DNA from: Bacteroidales bacterium
GTDB lineage: Bacteria; Bacteroidota; Bacteroidia; Bacteroidales; Muribaculaceae
Direction of reading: 5' to 3'
Assembly (NCBI GenBank): GCA_015061005.1
Contig: SUXJ01000007.1
Span: 62,001 to 126,000, forward strand
Length of the DNA: 64,000 nucleotides
Shown: positions 8,658 through 18,887 of the stretch, one piece after another
Layout: every line of letters begins with the position of its first letter
How positions within the stretch are numbered: position 1 is the first letter of the stretch
Program-made: the position numbers and the translations under genes
Notes under the pieces: generated by a model
The model's input: the letters and a program-made list of their open reading frames with translations, nothing else
Database searches by the model: none
What the model was told of the DNA's origin: nothing

Positions 8658-10307
8658 ATGAAAGAACCCTTGAAAATATTTTGCGTAAACCTTCAAGAAT
8701 ATATTGAGGTTAACGGCGGAGAATCCTTGCTTGAAATTCTTGACAGAATTGGACATCGTTTGCCCTTCACTCCTATCAGTGCGTTTGTTAATAATAAAAA
8801 CAAAGGACTACACTTTAAAGTTTATACTCCGAAGATGGTGGAGTTTATGAGCGCAGAAAGCCCAAGTGGAAACAGAGTATATATCCGCTCACTATGTATG
8901 ATGCTGTTTGCGGCAGCAAAGCGCATATTCCCGGACAAAACTCTGCAAATTGAACACACTGTTAGCAACGGTTGGTATTGTCGACTCTCTCCGGAAGAAG
9001 AAATCACCGATTCAGCAGTTGACGCTCTCAAAAACGAACTGCAACGATTGCACGATGCGGATTTGCCATTTGAACTATATGAACAACGCACTGACGATGT
9101 CAAGCAAATCTTTGCACAGGAAGGACTTACAGACAAAGTGTTACTTTTGGAAACCACCCGAGCACTATACACAAAGTATTACCGTTTGGACGGCATTGCC
9201 AATAGTTTCTACGGGTGTTTGGCTCCAAGTACCGGAGCAATCAATTCCTTTGACATCATTCCGTACCACAACGGGTTTATCCTGATGGGAAGGAACTTGA
9301 ATCCCATCAAACAGGAAAAAATGTTTAAAGCCTTTACTGACTATGTTTCATTTAACGAGATTATCGGCGTTAGCAACGTTGGAGAACTAAACACAGCAGT
9401 GCAACAAGGCGGCGCTCGCTCACTGATAAATGTTGCAGAGGCTCTACACAATAATAAAATTGCTCGAATAGCCGACGAAATTACGCGTAGATATGATGAA
9501 GACGGCTGTCGCATAGTGTTGATTGCCGGACCTTCGTCATCAGGAAAAACGACTTCAACCAAACGCTTGGCCATACAGTTGATGACCAACCTGCTGGAGC
9601 CTCGAATGATAAGTCTTGACGACTACTTCGTTGACCGTGAGCAAACTCCTAAAGACGCCGACGGAGAATTTGACTTCGAGTCACTATATGCACTCGATTT
9701 GGAAGCGTTTAATCGCGACTTGCAAATTTTGCTCGATGGAGGAGAAGTGGAATTGCCATATTATAATTTTGAGACCGGCAAAAGAGAATATAGAGGGAAC
9801 CGCATAAAACTCAACAAGCGGTCTATACTGCTGATTGAAGGCATACATGGCCTCAACCCCGAACTAACCGCCAAGATTGACTCAAAAATGAAGTTCAAAG
9901 TCTATGTGAGCGCATTGACGACCCTCAATATCGATAATCACAATTGGGTACCAACAACTGACAACCGCTTGCTGCGTCGCATCATTCGCGACAACGCATA
10001 TCGCGGAGTTAGCGCGATTGACACAATTCGACGCTGGCCATCGGTGCGCCGAGGCGAAGAGAAGTGGATATTTCCTTTCCAAGAGAATGCCGATGCAATG
10101 TTTAACTCATCCTTACTCTTCGAACTCGGAGTCTTGAAAGAACGAGGAGAAGAGGTGTTGAAACAAGTGCCGCAAGACTGTCGCGAATATGCCGAAGCAT
10201 ATCGCTTACGCAAATTTTTGAGTTATTTTTCTGCTATCGATGAACAATATATTCCATCAACCTCATTGATACGTGAATTTATTGGAGGCTCATCATTCAC
10301 ATACTAA
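8658..10307 (+). CDS. Nucleoside kinase (uridine kinase/phosphoribulokinase superfamily) with N-terminal TGS/ThrRS-like domains
   Basis: The start is moved from 8625 (GTG) to ATG 8658 ([15 protein letters not shown]) because the -7 box falls between them, giving 549 aa. Residues about 1-60 look like a TGS-type domain, followed by a threonyl-tRNA-synthetase editing-like region ([11 protein letters not shown] further on). The C-terminal half is a P-loop kinase with Walker [15 protein letters not shown] at about residue 290 and the motifs SLDDYFVDR and [10 protein letters not shown]. This architecture is known from proteins annotated as nucleoside kinase in Bacteroidetes and Thermotogae. It would phosphorylate nucleosides such as uridine or cytidine in the cytosol. 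It is followed 5 bp later by ligA. Confidence 0.88.
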   Translation: MKEPLKIFCVNLQEYIEVNGGESLLEILDRIGHRLPFTPISAFVNNKNKGLHFKVYTPKMVEFMSAESPSGNRVYIRSLCMMLFAAAKRIFPDKTLQIEHTVSNGWYCRLSPEEEITDSAVDALKNELQRLHDADLPFELYEQRTDDVKQIFAQEGLTDKVLLLETTRALYTKYYRLDGIANSFYGCLAPSTGAINSFDIIPYHNGFILMGRNLNPIKQEKMFKAFTDYVSFNEIIGVSNVGELNTAVQQGGARSLINVAEALHNNKIARIADEITRRYDEDGCRIVLIAGPSSSGKTTSTKRLAIQLMTNLLEPRMISLDDYFVDREQTPKDADGEFDFESLYALDLEAFNRDLQILLDGGEVELPYYNFETGKREYRGNRIKLNKRSILLIEGIHGLNPELTAKIDSKMKFKVYVSALTTLNIDNHNWVPTTDNRLLRRIIRDNAYRGVSAIDTIRRWPSVRRGEEKWIFPFQENADAMFNSSLLFELGVLKERGEEVLKQVPQDCREYAEAYRLRKFLSYFSAIDEQYIPSTSLIREFIGGSSFTY

Positions 10308-10312
10308 CTACA

Positions 10313-12325
10313 ATGCAAAAAACTGCCGAACGGATTGCGGAATTACGCCGCGAACTCAACAAACATAATCACCTCTACTACGTCATGAATGCTCCGGAAA
10401 TCTCCGACAGGGATTTCGATTTCATGATGAAAGAACTTGAAGCATTGGAAAAAGAGTATCCCGAATATGACGATCCTCTTTCTCCAACTCACCGTGTTGG
10501 CTCGGATATAAACATGAGTTTTGAACAAGCCGAACACGTGCGTCCGATGCTTTCATTAGCCAACACTTACAACATTGACGAAGTGGAAAAATGGTACTCG
10601 TCAATTTGTTCTGCATTGGGAAAAGAGCAAACAACCATTGTCGGCGAAATGAAATATGACGGCACATCCATATCGCTGATTTATGAAGGCGGCAGATTAA
10701 TTCGAGCTGTAACTCGAGGCGACGGAGAAAGAGGCGATATTGTTACCGAAAATGTTAAAACCATAAAAAGTATTCCGTTAGATATACCGGCAGAAACCGG
10801 ACGTCCGGACAGTTTTGAAATTCGAGGTGAAATACTTTTACCATGGACAGAATTCGAACGATTAAACCGCGAACGCGAAGCAAACGACGAGCCGCTTTTT
10901 GCCAATCCTCGCAATGCCGCATCCGGGACATTGAAGTTACAGAACTCTGCCGAAGCTGCGTCTCGCGGACTTGACGCATATTTCTATTACGTATTATCCG
11001 ATTCACTTCCACACTCCAATCATTTTGACAATCTAAGGGAGGCTGCAAAATGGGGATTTAAAATGGCTCCGATTCTAACACGCTTACAATCCATTAAAGC
11101 CGTAGATGATTTCATAAATTATTGGGATTCAGAGCGCAAGCATCTGCCGGTGGCTACCGATGGACTAGTATTTAAGGCAGACTCTCTACGCGAGCAATTA
11201 AACTTAGGATTTACAGCCAAATCCCCCCGATGGGCGATTGCCTATAAATTCCCTGCCGAAAGAGCTCTGACGCAACTACAATTCGTATCATTTGAAGTAG
11301 GTAGAATGGGTGTGGTTACCCCGGTGGCAAATCTTGACCCGGTATTATTAAGTGGTACTATTGTGAAGCGAGCATCACTCCACAACGAAGACATTATTAA
11401 AAAGTTGGATATTCACCAACATGATATGCTTTACGTAGAGAAAGGCGGTGAAATAATTCCGAAAATTACAGGTGTTGACGAAAAGAATCGGCAAGTAGAT
11501 GCCCGGCCAATAGACTTTGTGACACACTGCCCGGCGTGTGGCACACCGCTTATTAAAATCTCGGGCGAAGCGGCTACAATATGCCCTAACAAATACGGCT
11601 GTCCTCCTCAAATAATAGGCAGAATCGAGCATTTTGCAGCTCGGAAAATGATGAATATCGATGGCATCGGAGCCGAAACCGCAAAACAACTCTTCGACTG
11701 CGGACTGGTACGCTCAACAGCCGACATCTATGATCTTAAACCCGAACAGTTGCTTATTCTTGATGGTTTCGGACCACGCTCCGCTCAAAGAGTCATTGAA
11801 GGCGCAGAAGAATCAAAACACGCACCATTTGAGAGAGTATTGGCGGCACTCAGCATTCCGAACGTAGGAGCAACAGTTAGCAAAAAGGTTGCTCGCGCAG
11901 TAAAAAACATGAACAATCTCATGAACATGACGCACGAAGAACTCACTGCAATCCCGGATATCGGTCCCACAATTGCCGATGGCATAATTGAGTACTTTGC
12001 CGACAAAAACAATATCGACAACATATCGCGCCTACAAGCCGCCGGATTACAAATGGAAATTCGGCAGGACACAAACACGCTGAGTTCTGAAGCACTCGCC
12101 GGTCAATCAATAGTAATCTCCGGAACTTTCACTCACCATAGCCGTGATGAATATAAATCCATTATTGAATCTCACGGAGGCAAAAATGTTGGTTCTATTT
12201 CAAAGAAAACCACTGCCATACTTGCCGGCGAAAACATGGGACCGTCAAAGCTGGAAAAAGCTAATTCTTTGGGCATCCCACTGCTGACAGAAACAGAGTT
12301 TTTGAAACTTATCGGCGAAGCCTAA
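10313..12325 (+). CDS. ligA: NAD-dependent DNA ligase
   Basis: LigA seals nicks during replication and repair using NAD+. The 670-aa protein has the full domain order. The Ia domain is at the N-terminus ([15 protein letters not shown]). The adenylation domain has the nucleophilic lysine in MKYDGTS (about residue 114). An OB fold follows, then a four-Cys zinc finger (CPACGTP..CPNKYGC), helix-hairpin-helix repeats ([12 protein letters not shown]) and a C-terminal BRCT domain ([19 protein letters not shown]). It begins 5 bp after the nucleoside kinase stop and is probably transcribed with it. Length and motifs are normal, so it should be active. Confidence 0.98.
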   Translation: MQKTAERIAELRRELNKHNHLYYVMNAPEISDRDFDFMMKELEALEKEYPEYDDPLSPTHRVGSDINMSFEQAEHVRPMLSLANTYNIDEVEKWYSSICSALGKEQTTIVGEMKYDGTSISLIYEGGRLIRAVTRGDGERGDIVTENVKTIKSIPLDIPAETGRPDSFEIRGEILLPWTEFERLNREREANDEPLFANPRNAASGTLKLQNSAEAASRGLDAYFYYVLSDSLPHSNHFDNLREAAKWGFKMAPILTRLQSIKAVDDFINYWDSERKHLPVATDGLVFKADSLREQLNLGFTAKSPRWAIAYKFPAERALTQLQFVSFEVGRMGVVTPVANLDPVLLSGTIVKRASLHNEDIIKKLDIHQHDMLYVEKGGEIIPKITGVDEKNRQVDARPIDFVTHCPACGTPLIKISGEAATICPNKYGCPPQIIGRIEHFAARKMMNIDGIGAETAKQLFDCGLVRSTADIYDLKPEQLLILDGFGPRSAQRVIEGAEESKHAPFERVLAALSIPNVGATVSKKVARAVKNMNNLMNMTHEELTAIPDIGPTIADGIIEYFADKNNIDNISRLQAAGLQMEIRQDTNTLSSEALAGQSIVISGTFTHHSRDEYKSIIESHGGKNVGSISKKTTAILAGENMGPSKLEKANSLGIPLLTETEFLKLIGEA

Positions 12326-12342
12326 AAAAAAACATGCATTAA

Positions 12343-12373
12343 TTGTTAATTTATAATTATTTTTGTACCTTTG
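12343..12373 (+). promoter_or_regulatory. Promoter of the fumarate reductase/succinate dehydrogenase operon
   Basis: TTG (12343-12345), 20 nt spacer, TACCTTTG (12366-12373): a close match to the Bacteroidetes consensus. The start codon of the cytochrome b gene is at 12436, giving a leader of roughly 55 nt. Confidence 0.7.
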
Positions 12374-12435
12374 CAAGCAATAAATAACAACAAAATTCAC
12401 TAATTTCCATAACTAATTTCACCCAACACTCTACC

Positions 12436-13578
12436 ATGTGGTTATTTAAATCATCCATAGGCAGGAAATTCGTAATGGCTTTGACCGGAATTTGCCTCGT
12501 CTTGTTTGTCACATTTCACGTGTTGATGAATGCTGTGGCCATATTCTGGCCAACGGCATACAACGAAATCTGCATCTTCCTTGGTGCAAATTGGTATGCC
12601 TTGATTGCTTCAGCCGGCCTTGGTCTGCTAATGGTAATCCACATCATCTACGCAGTAATTCTCACCATTCAGAACCGCAAAGCTCGCGGCAACAATCGCT
12701 ACAAAATTAGCGCAACTCCCAAGAGCGTTGAATGGTCAAGCCAAAACATGCTCGTGCTCGGCATCGTAGTGGTGGCTTTCTTAGTAGTTCACCTCGTGCA
12801 GTTCTGGGCAAAAATGCAAGCTCAGGAAGTGCTTGGCTCGGTTTATTCGGTTAACGGCGTTGAAGTTATGCCTCAAGCCGGCACATTGTTCATCCAACTT
12901 GCATTCCAACAAGTATGGACACCTATTATCTACATCATCGGCTTCGTTGCCCTCTGGTTCCACATGAATCACGGTTTCTGGTCAATGCTTCAGAGTGTTG
13001 GTTGGAATAATCAAGCGTGGTTGCCTCGCATCAAGTGCATCGGCAATGCATGGGTTACAATCGTTATCGGTCTGTTCACTATCCAAGCTGTTGTGTTCAC
13101 CGTACGCGCAATGGACAAGTACTATGTTGAGGACCCCGACCTGATGCAACAATATGCTGAAATGTATAACAAGCACTACGAACACGAACTCGAAAACGTG
13201 GTTCTTGAACTTCAAGCAGCAGAAAGAGAGCGTGAAGCTATCCTCAGCAATAATGAACTCAGCACTGAAGAAAAGGCGGCAGCAACACTTCCTATCGAAA
13301 GCAAACTGCAAATGCTCAATGTTAAGGGCAATGAAATCTACGGAAAAATGATGCAAATTTCAAGAGGTTCGCTTTATGATGAACTTCCCAAGATTGCAGA
13401 AGTTCAATGCTGCTTCAAGTCTTGCTGCAAAGATGACGCTTGCGAAACTGAAGCATGCGCAACACCGGAAGCCGAAAACACTGCGGCAGAAGCTGACAAA
13501 GCTGAGATTGCTCCCGAAGCCGAAGAAGCACCCGAGGCAGAGAACGCAACCGCAGAAACTCCCGTTGAAAATAACTAA
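12436..13578 (+). CDS. frdC: Succinate dehydrogenase/fumarate reductase cytochrome b subunit with extra acidic, Cys-containing C-terminal tail
   Basis: The N-terminal 220 or so residues form the five-helix di-heme cytochrome b of the Bacteroidetes/Wolinella type. Candidate heme-ligand histidines are in LFVTFHVL, MVIHIIY, VVHLVQFW and FHMNHGFWS. It anchors the flavoprotein and iron-sulfur subunits and passes electrons between the quinone pool and fumarate or succinate. The protein is 380 aa, while this subunit is usually about 220-260 aa. The extra part, from about residue 230, has a charged helical stretch, then a Cys-rich patch (QCCFKSCCKDDACETEACA), then an Ala/Glu-rich low-complexity end. 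The tail is in frame with no sign of frameshift. Its function is unknown. Confidence 0.93.
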   Translation: MWLFKSSIGRKFVMALTGICLVLFVTFHVLMNAVAIFWPTAYNEICIFLGANWYALIASAGLGLLMVIHIIYAVILTIQNRKARGNNRYKISATPKSVEWSSQNMLVLGIVVVAFLVVHLVQFWAKMQAQEVLGSVYSVNGVEVMPQAGTLFIQLAFQQVWTPIIYIIGFVALWFHMNHGFWSMLQSVGWNNQAWLPRIKCIGNAWVTIVIGLFTIQAVVFTVRAMDKYYVEDPDLMQQYAEMYNKHYEHELENVVLELQAAEREREAILSNNELSTEEKAAATLPIESKLQMLNVKGNEIYGKMMQISRGSLYDELPKIAEVQCCFKSCCKDDACETEACATPEAENTAAEADKAEIAPEAEEAPEAENATAETPVENN

Positions 13579-13598
13579 TCCACTAAATTTCAAACAAT

Positions 13599-15611
13599 AT
13601 GGAACTGACTAAAACAGCAAACGGTTGGGAAATTCCCGCAGCCGATTCAAAAATTCCCGAAGGTCCTGTTGCTGAAAAGTGGACCAACTATAAAGACCAC
13701 CAGAAGCTGGTTAACCCTGCCAATAAGCGCAAGTTGAGCGTTATCATTGTGGGAACCGGTCTCGCCGGCGCATCAGCAGCATCAACTCTTGCAGAAATGG
13801 GCTTCAATGTTCTCAACTTCTGCATTCAAGACTCACCTCGTCGCGCTCACTCAATTGCAGCGCAGGGTGGTATCAACGCGGCCAAAAATTACCAGAACGA
13901 CGGAGACTCTGTTTATCGTTTGTTCTACGACACAGTGAAGGGCGGTGACTATCGTGCTCGCGAGGCAAACGTTTATCGTTTGGCTGAAGTGTCTAATAAT
14001 ATTATTGACCAATGCGTGGCTCAAGGAGTTCCTTTTGCACGCGAATACGGTGGTCTGCTCGCTAACCGTTCATTCGGTGGTGCTCAAGTGAGCCGCACAT
14101 TCTATGCCAAGGGACAAACCGGTCAGCAACTGCTTCTCGGTGCATACTCAAGCCTTAACCGCCAGATTGAGCTCGGAAAGGTAAAAAGCTTCAATCGCTA
14201 TGAAATGCACGACGTTGTCATGGTTGACGGCCGTGCGCGCGGTATCATTGCCAAAAACCTTGTTACCGGTAAGTTCGAACGCTTTGCAGCACACGCTGTA
14301 GTTCTTGCCACCGGTGGTTATGGCAACACATACTTCCTCTCGACCAATGCAATGAGCTGTAACTGCTCCGCAGCAATCGCAGCATACCGCAAAGGTGCAT
14401 ATTTTGCAAACCCCGCGTTCGTGCAGATTCACCCCACATGTATTCCCGTTCACGGTGACCAACAGTCCAAACTCACCCTTATGTCGGAATCACTCCGTAA
14501 TGACGGTCGCATCTGGGTTCCCAAGGACATTGAAACCGCGAAGAAACTTCAGCGCGGCGAAATCAAAGGCAGCGATGTTCCTGAAGAAGAACGTGACTAC
14601 TACCTCGAACGTCGTTATCCCGCGTTCGGCAACCTCGTGCCTCGCGACGTTGCATCTCGTGCAGCAAAAGAACGTTGCGACAAAGGTTTTGGAGTTAACA
14701 ATACCGGTTTGGCAGTGTTCCTTGACTTCTCTGAAGCAATCAACCGCCTCGGCATCGACACAGTTCGTCAGCGCTACGGCAACCTCTTCGACATGTACGA
14801 AGAAATTACCGACGTTAACCCCGGCAAACTCGGTAACGAAATCAACGGCGTGAAGTACTACAACCCGATGATGATCTTCCCCGCTATCCACTACACAATG
14901 GGTGGCCTCTGGGTTGACTACGAACTGCAAACCTCTCTGAAGGGTCTCTTCGCAATCGGTGAATGTAACTTCTCCGACCACGGAGCAAATCGTCTTGGTG
15001 CATCTGCTCTCATGCAAGGTTTGGCCGACGGCTACTTCGTTCTCCCCTACACTATTCAGAACTACCTCTCTGACCAAATCTCCGTTCCCTGTCCCTCAAC
15101 CGATCTCCCCGAGTTCGTTAAGGCGGAAGAAGAATGTATTGCACGCCACGAAGGTCTTTTGAAAATCAATGGTTCTCGCTCAGTTGACTCAATCCACAAG
15201 GAATTGGGCCACATCATGTGGGAATACGTTGGCATGGCTCGCACCAAGGAAAGCCTCGAAACCGCACTCACCAAACTCAAAGAGATTCGCAAAGTGTTTG
15301 AAACCGACTTGTTCGTACCCGGCACCAGCGATGGCTATAACAATGAGCTCGACAAGGCATTCCGTCTGCGTGACTTCATCATTATGGGCGAACTCATGGC
15401 AAACGATGCATTGAACCGCAACGAAAGCTGTGGCGGCCACTTCCGTGAAGAATACCAAACAGAAGAAGGCGAAGCCAAGCGTGATGACGAAAACTACTTC
15501 TACGTTTCATGTTGGGACTACCAAGGAAGCGATGAAAAAACTCCCGTTCTCATCAAGGAACCTTTGCACTACGAAGCAATCAAAGTGCAAACACGTAACT
15601 ATAAGTCATAA
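13599..15611 (+). CDS. frdA: Fumarate reductase/succinate dehydrogenase flavoprotein subunit
   Basis: This 670-aa catalytic subunit interconverts fumarate and succinate at a covalently bound FAD. The dinucleotide-binding motif is [21 protein letters not shown]. The flavinylation region reads [17 protein letters not shown], and the substrate-binding segment has HPTCIP and [16 protein letters not shown]. The sequence matches the long Bacteroidetes form that pairs with a di-heme cytochrome b. It lies 20 bp after the cytochrome b gene and 32 bp before the Fe-S subunit, in one operon. In anaerobic Bacteroidales the physiological direction is mainly fumarate reduction to succinate. Confidence 0.97.
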   Translation: MELTKTANGWEIPAADSKIPEGPVAEKWTNYKDHQKLVNPANKRKLSVIIVGTGLAGASAASTLAEMGFNVLNFCIQDSPRRAHSIAAQGGINAAKNYQNDGDSVYRLFYDTVKGGDYRAREANVYRLAEVSNNIIDQCVAQGVPFAREYGGLLANRSFGGAQVSRTFYAKGQTGQQLLLGAYSSLNRQIELGKVKSFNRYEMHDVVMVDGRARGIIAKNLVTGKFERFAAHAVVLATGGYGNTYFLSTNAMSCNCSAAIAAYRKGAYFANPAFVQIHPTCIPVHGDQQSKLTLMSESLRNDGRIWVPKDIETAKKLQRGEIKGSDVPEEERDYYLERRYPAFGNLVPRDVASRAAKERCDKGFGVNNTGLAVFLDFSEAINRLGIDTVRQRYGNLFDMYEEITDVNPGKLGNEINGVKYYNPMMIFPAIHYTMGGLWVDYELQTSLKGLFAIGECNFSDHGANRLGASALMQGLADGYFVLPYTIQNYLSDQISVPCPSTDLPEFVKAEEECIARHEGLLKINGSRSVDSIHKELGHIMWEYVGMARTKESLETALTKLKEIRKVFETDLFVPGTSDGYNNELDKAFRLRDFIIMGELMANDALNRNESCGGHFREEYQTEEGEAKRDDENYFYVSCWDYQGSDEKTPVLIKEPLHYEAIKVQTRNYKS

Positions 15612-15643
15612 ATCTTCACCAACCTTTAAATAAGTAACTGAAT

Positions 15644-16393
15644 ATGTCAAAAATGACCGTAACCCTTAGAGTTTGGCGTCAAGCCGGCCCTAAAGCTCAA
15701 GGCGGATTCAAGGACTACACGGTGGAGACCGACACCGACACTTCTTTCCTTGAAACCCTCGATATTCTCAACGAACAACTCGTTGCCAAGAAAGAAGAAC
15801 CTATTGCATTCGACAGCGACTGTCGCGAAGGCATCTGTGGTATGTGCTCACTCTACATCAACGGACACCCCCACGGCCCCGCTACAGGTGCTACAACCTG
15901 CCAACTCTACATGCGTCGTTTCAAAGACGGCGAAGTTATCACAGTTGAGCCTTGGCGTTCTGCAGCATTCCCCGTAATCAAGGACCTCATCGTTGACCGT
16001 AACGCATTCGATAAGATTCAACAAGCCGGCGGCTATGTAAGCTTCAATTGCGGCGGTGCTCAAGATGCCAACAATCTGCCCATCTCGAAAGAAGCGGCAG
16101 ACATGGCCATGGACTCAGCAACATGCATTGGTTGCGGCGCTTGCGTAGCAGCTTGTAAGAACGGCTCTGCAATGCTCTTTGTCAGCGCAAAAGTCAGCCA
16201 ATTTGCTCTGCTCCCTCAAGGTCAAGTGGAACGCGCCCAGCGTGCGCGCAAGATGGTTGCCAAGATGGACGAACTCGGCTTTGGCAACTGCACCAACACC
16301 GGAGCATGCGCTGCTGAATGCCCCAAGAATATCTCTCTGAGCAACATTGCCCGACTGAACCGCGAGTTCATCAAGGCAAAATGCGCAGAATAA
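15644..16393 (+). CDS. frdB: Fumarate reductase/succinate dehydrogenase iron-sulfur subunit
   Basis: The 249-aa protein carries electrons between the FAD and heme subunits. An N-terminal plant-type ferredoxin domain has the [2Fe-2S] cysteines in [16 protein letters not shown] plus a later TCQLYM. The C-terminal domain has two ferredoxin-type Cys clusters, [14 protein letters not shown] and [14 protein letters not shown], for the [4Fe-4S] and [3Fe-4S] centres. It is the last gene of the operon and is followed by a hairpin at 16409-16432. Confidence 0.97.
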   Translation: MSKMTVTLRVWRQAGPKAQGGFKDYTVETDTDTSFLETLDILNEQLVAKKEEPIAFDSDCREGICGMCSLYINGHPHGPATGATTCQLYMRRFKDGEVITVEPWRSAAFPVIKDLIVDRNAFDKIQQAGGYVSFNCGGAQDANNLPISKEAADMAMDSATCIGCGACVAACKNGSAMLFVSAKVSQFALLPQGQVERAQRARKMVAKMDELGFGNCTNTGACAAECPKNISLSNIARLNREFIKAKCAE

Positions 16394-16408
16394 TATTCCT
16401 GCACAAAC

Positions 16409-16432
16409 AATAACAATCAGCGGATTGTTATT
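16409..16432 (+). terminator. Hairpin after the frd operon
   Basis: AATAACAATC and its exact complement flank a 4-nt loop, starting 16 bp after the frdB stop and followed by TTAAC. The stem is AT-rich, so termination may be partial; a second, stronger terminator lies at 16647-16682. Confidence 0.5.
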
Positions 16433-16525
16433 TTAACAACATAATTGCCTCACTGAGCAGATTGGGAAACTCTTCAAACCTATTTAACTCCCGAGACAAG
16501 CTTAACGAATCAATGGCGGGCTCCA

Positions 16526-16552
16526 TCCCTTCGGGGAAGTGCCTTCGGGCAC
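16526..16552 (+). ncRNA. Two tandem UUCG-tetraloop hairpins (possible small RNA or 3' UTR structure)
   Basis: TCCC-TTCG-GGGA (16526-16537) is followed directly by GTGCC-TTCG-GGCAC (16539-16552). Both stems cap with the very stable UUCG loop. This spacing suggests a folded RNA in the 3' region of the frd transcript. No family match is claimed. Confidence 0.3.
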
Positions 16553-16646
16553 CAAGGCAGATTACAAAGGTTCGCGAGCACTCAAATCCTGTCATTCGGA
16601 GTTTCTTCCAAATCCTCAGTGAGGCTTTTTATTAAAGTAATAATAA

Positions 16647-16682
16647 AATAATGAGCGCGGCAATGATGCCGCGCTCATTATT
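16647..16682. terminator. Bidirectional terminator between frdB and lpxA
   Basis: Perfect 16-bp arms (AATAATGAGCGCGGCA and complement) with a 4-nt loop ATGA. A/T runs on both sides let it serve the convergent frd (plus) and lpx (minus) operons. Confidence 0.92.
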
Positions 16683-16703
16683 AATTATGCAATTCGGATA
16701 AAA

Positions 16704-17486
16704 TCAGTAATTGTTACCTTTAAGAATGCCGCGCTGAGAGTTGCGAATAAACTCTACAATTTCATTACGGAAATCTGATTCGGGAATTTGCTGTTCAACT
16801 GCCTCGAGTGCCACGCTGGTGTTCATATCACTATTGAAAATAATGCGGTATATTTCCTGCAAAGATGCAATTTGCTCAGGAGTGAACCCACGACGTCGAA
16901 GCCCGACAAAATTTATGCCCGTATAAGAGATTGGATTACGCGCACAGATAATGTAAGGAGGCACATCCTTATTCACAAGCGAGCCGCCCTGCATCATAAC
17001 ATGCGCACCAATATGGCAGAATTGATGAATAAGCGACCCTCCACCAATTACTGCATGATGGTCAATGACTACCTCACCGGCAACCTGACAGTCATTTGAA
17101 CAGATAACATTATCACCAATCACACAGTCATGAGCAATATGGCTGTATGCCATAATCAGACAGTTGCTGCCTACTATTGTGGTACCTTTTGACGCCGTGC
17201 CACGGTTAACGGTAGCACACTCACGAATAGTAGTATTGTCACCGATAAGTGCGGTTGTTTTCTCGCCTTTGAATTTCAGATCCTGAGGTTCTCCGGCAAT
17301 GACAGCTCCGGGGTGAATTTTACAATTGCGTCCAATTCGCGCACCATCCAAAACGACAGCTCCGGGGAACAAGTGAGTGCCCTCCCCAATCTCCACATCG
17401 GCAGCGACATATACAAACGGGTCGATTATGACTCCGTCAGCTATTTTTGCATCAGGATGGATGCTTGCAAGAGGTTGATTGACCAT
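16704..17486 (-). CDS. lpxA: Acyl-ACP--UDP-N-acetylglucosamine O-acyltransferase
   Basis: LpxA adds a 3-hydroxyacyl chain to UDP-GlcNAc, the first step of lipid A synthesis. The 260-aa protein is built of hexapeptide repeats (left-handed beta helix) such as IGEGTHLFPGAVVLDGARIG. The catalytic histidine lies in AYSHIAHDCVIG, and the C-terminal helical domain begins NFVGLRRRGFTPEQI, typical of LpxA. It is the third gene of the lpxD, lpxC-fabZ, lpxA operon, 5 bp after the fusion gene. Confidence 0.97.
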   Translation of the reverse strand: MVNQPLASIHPDAKIADGVIIDPFVYVAADVEIGEGTHLFPGAVVLDGARIGRNCKIHPGAVIAGEPQDLKFKGEKTTALIGDNTTIRECATVNRGTASKGTTIVGSNCLIMAYSHIAHDCVIGDNVICSNDCQVAGEVVIDHHAVIGGGSLIHQFCHIGAHVMMQGGSLVNKDVPPYIICARNPISYTGINFVGLRRRGFTPEQIASLQEIYRIIFNSDMNTSVALEAVEQQIPESDFRNEIVEFIRNSQRGILKGNNY

Positions 17487-17491
17487 ATATC

Positions 17492-18874
17492 TTACTTATT
17501 TTTTACAATTTGAGCCATAAATTCGCATTCAGTGACAATCTTTTCACCAACAAATGCATAACCCTTCATCACTGCACATCCACGACGCATTTCGGTGAGG
17601 AACGACACATGGAATAAGAGCGTATCGCCGGGCACAACTTTCTGACGGAACTTCACGTTGTCAATCTTCATGAAATAGGTTGAATAACGCTCGGGTTCAT
17701 CTACTTTGCTGAGCACTAAAAGTCCGCCGGTTTGAGCCATTGCCTCAATATGAAGCACACCGGGCATCACAGGCTCCTGAGGGAAGTGACCTTGGAAGAA
17801 CGGCTCATTGCCTGTTACGTTCTTAACACCCACGATGTGTTTTTCGCCGATTTCAATTACTTTGTCAACCAACAAGAATGGATATCTATGGGGTAATTTT
17901 TCGCGAATGGCGTTCACATCAAGAACGGGTTCGATATTGGGATTATAAATCGGAGCCTGAATTTCCTGACGCTTTAATTCCTTGCGAATCAGCTTGGCTA
18001 ACGCAGTGTTAAGCGAATGGCCGGGACGAGTGGCGATTATGCGACCCTTGAGAGGACGTCCGATAAGAGCAAGGTCGCCAAGCACGTCAAGGAGTTTATG
18101 GCGAGCCGGCTCGTTATCATACTCAAGCGGACGATTATTGAGATAGCCAAAGTCATCGACTGCAGTATGAGGCGCACCTGTCAAGTCTGCAATGTGGTCA
18201 AGGCGTTCTTGGCTCATTGGGCTATCGTAAATGACAATAGCGTTATCCAAATCGCCGCCCTTAATCAGATTGGCATCAAGCAGGGGTTTGATTTCGCGAA
18301 CGAACACAAAAGTGCGGCTCCCTGCAATTTCCGAATTGAAATTACCGAGACCGTCAAGGCTTGCAAATTGATTAGGAAGCACAGGGCTATCGAAAGCCAC
18401 CATGGTGTCGATTGAAAAATCGTCATCGGGAAGCACAACGATCGAGGCTCCGGTTGAGTCATCGCGAACTTCAATTTTTTGCTTTACTACATAAAATTCT
18501 TTTTCTTCGCTCTGTTCTTCAATGCCAACCTCTTCAATCGCCTCTGCAAACATTTTTGCGGAACCGTCAAGAATCGGCATCTCAGGAGCGTTTACCTTGA
18601 TGAGCACATTATCCACGCCGGCAGCATAAAGGGCTGCCAATGAATGCTCAATAGTTCCGATAAGAGCATCACCGCGCCCGATAACTGTGCCTCGATTAGT
18701 GCTCTTCACATTCTCGGCAACTGCATCCACTATGGGCTGTTCTTCCATATCAACGCGCTGAAATTTATATCCGTGACCTTCAGGAGCCGGACAAAATTCA
18801 GCAGAAATCTCGAGCCCGGTATGAAGGCCCTTGCCCGAAAGGGTGAAGCTGCTTTTAAGTGTTGTTTGCTTCAT
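17492..18874 (-). CDS. lpxC/fabZ: Bifunctional UDP-3-O-acyl-N-acetylglucosamine deacetylase / 3-hydroxyacyl-ACP dehydratase
   Basis: The 460-aa protein joins two enzymes. Residues about 1-310 are LpxC, the zinc-dependent deacetylase that commits the pathway to lipid A, with zinc-ligand segments EHSLAALYAAG (His near 77) and HKLLDVLGDLALIG. Residues about 320-460 are FabZ, the beta-hydroxyacyl-ACP dehydratase, with LPHRYPFLLVDKV and the catalytic GHFPQEPVMPGVLHIEAMAQ. This fusion is well known across Bacteroidetes. It balances use of 3-hydroxyacyl-ACP between lipid A and fatty acids. It lies between lpxD and lpxA, 13 bp and 5 bp away. Confidence 0.98.
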   Translation of the reverse strand: MKQTTLKSSFTLSGKGLHTGLEISAEFCPAPEGHGYKFQRVDMEEQPIVDAVAENVKSTNRGTVIGRGDALIGTIEHSLAALYAAGVDNVLIKVNAPEMPILDGSAKMFAEAIEEVGIEEQSEEKEFYVVKQKIEVRDDSTGASIVVLPDDDFSIDTMVAFDSPVLPNQFASLDGLGNFNSEIAGSRTFVFVREIKPLLDANLIKGGDLDNAIVIYDSPMSQERLDHIADLTGAPHTAVDDFGYLNNRPLEYDNEPARHKLLDVLGDLALIGRPLKGRIIATRPGHSLNTALAKLIRKELKRQEIQAPIYNPNIEPVLDVNAIREKLPHRYPFLLVDKVIEIGEKHIVGVKNVTGNEPFFQGHFPQEPVMPGVLHIEAMAQTGGLLVLSKVDEPERYSTYFMKIDNVKFRQKVVPGDTLLFHVSFLTEMRRGCAVMKGYAFVGEKIVTECEFMAQIVKNK

Positions 18875-18887
18875 AGTTAAATATCTT

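Larger units (their letters stand above)
16394..16703. other. 310-bp gene-free region between frdB and lpxA
   Basis: No ORF worth calling was found. It holds the hairpin at 16409-16432, two adjacent UUCG-tetraloop hairpins near 16526-16552 and a strong bidirectional terminator at 16647-16682. The segment between 16440 and 16640 has no clear promoter box that I can see. It could be a processed 3' UTR of the frd transcript or a small RNA. Confidence 0.6.

Noticed and set aside
16501-16640. Riboswitch for lpxA or frd genes
   Set aside because: The region lies 3' of both operons, so it cannot lead either transcript.
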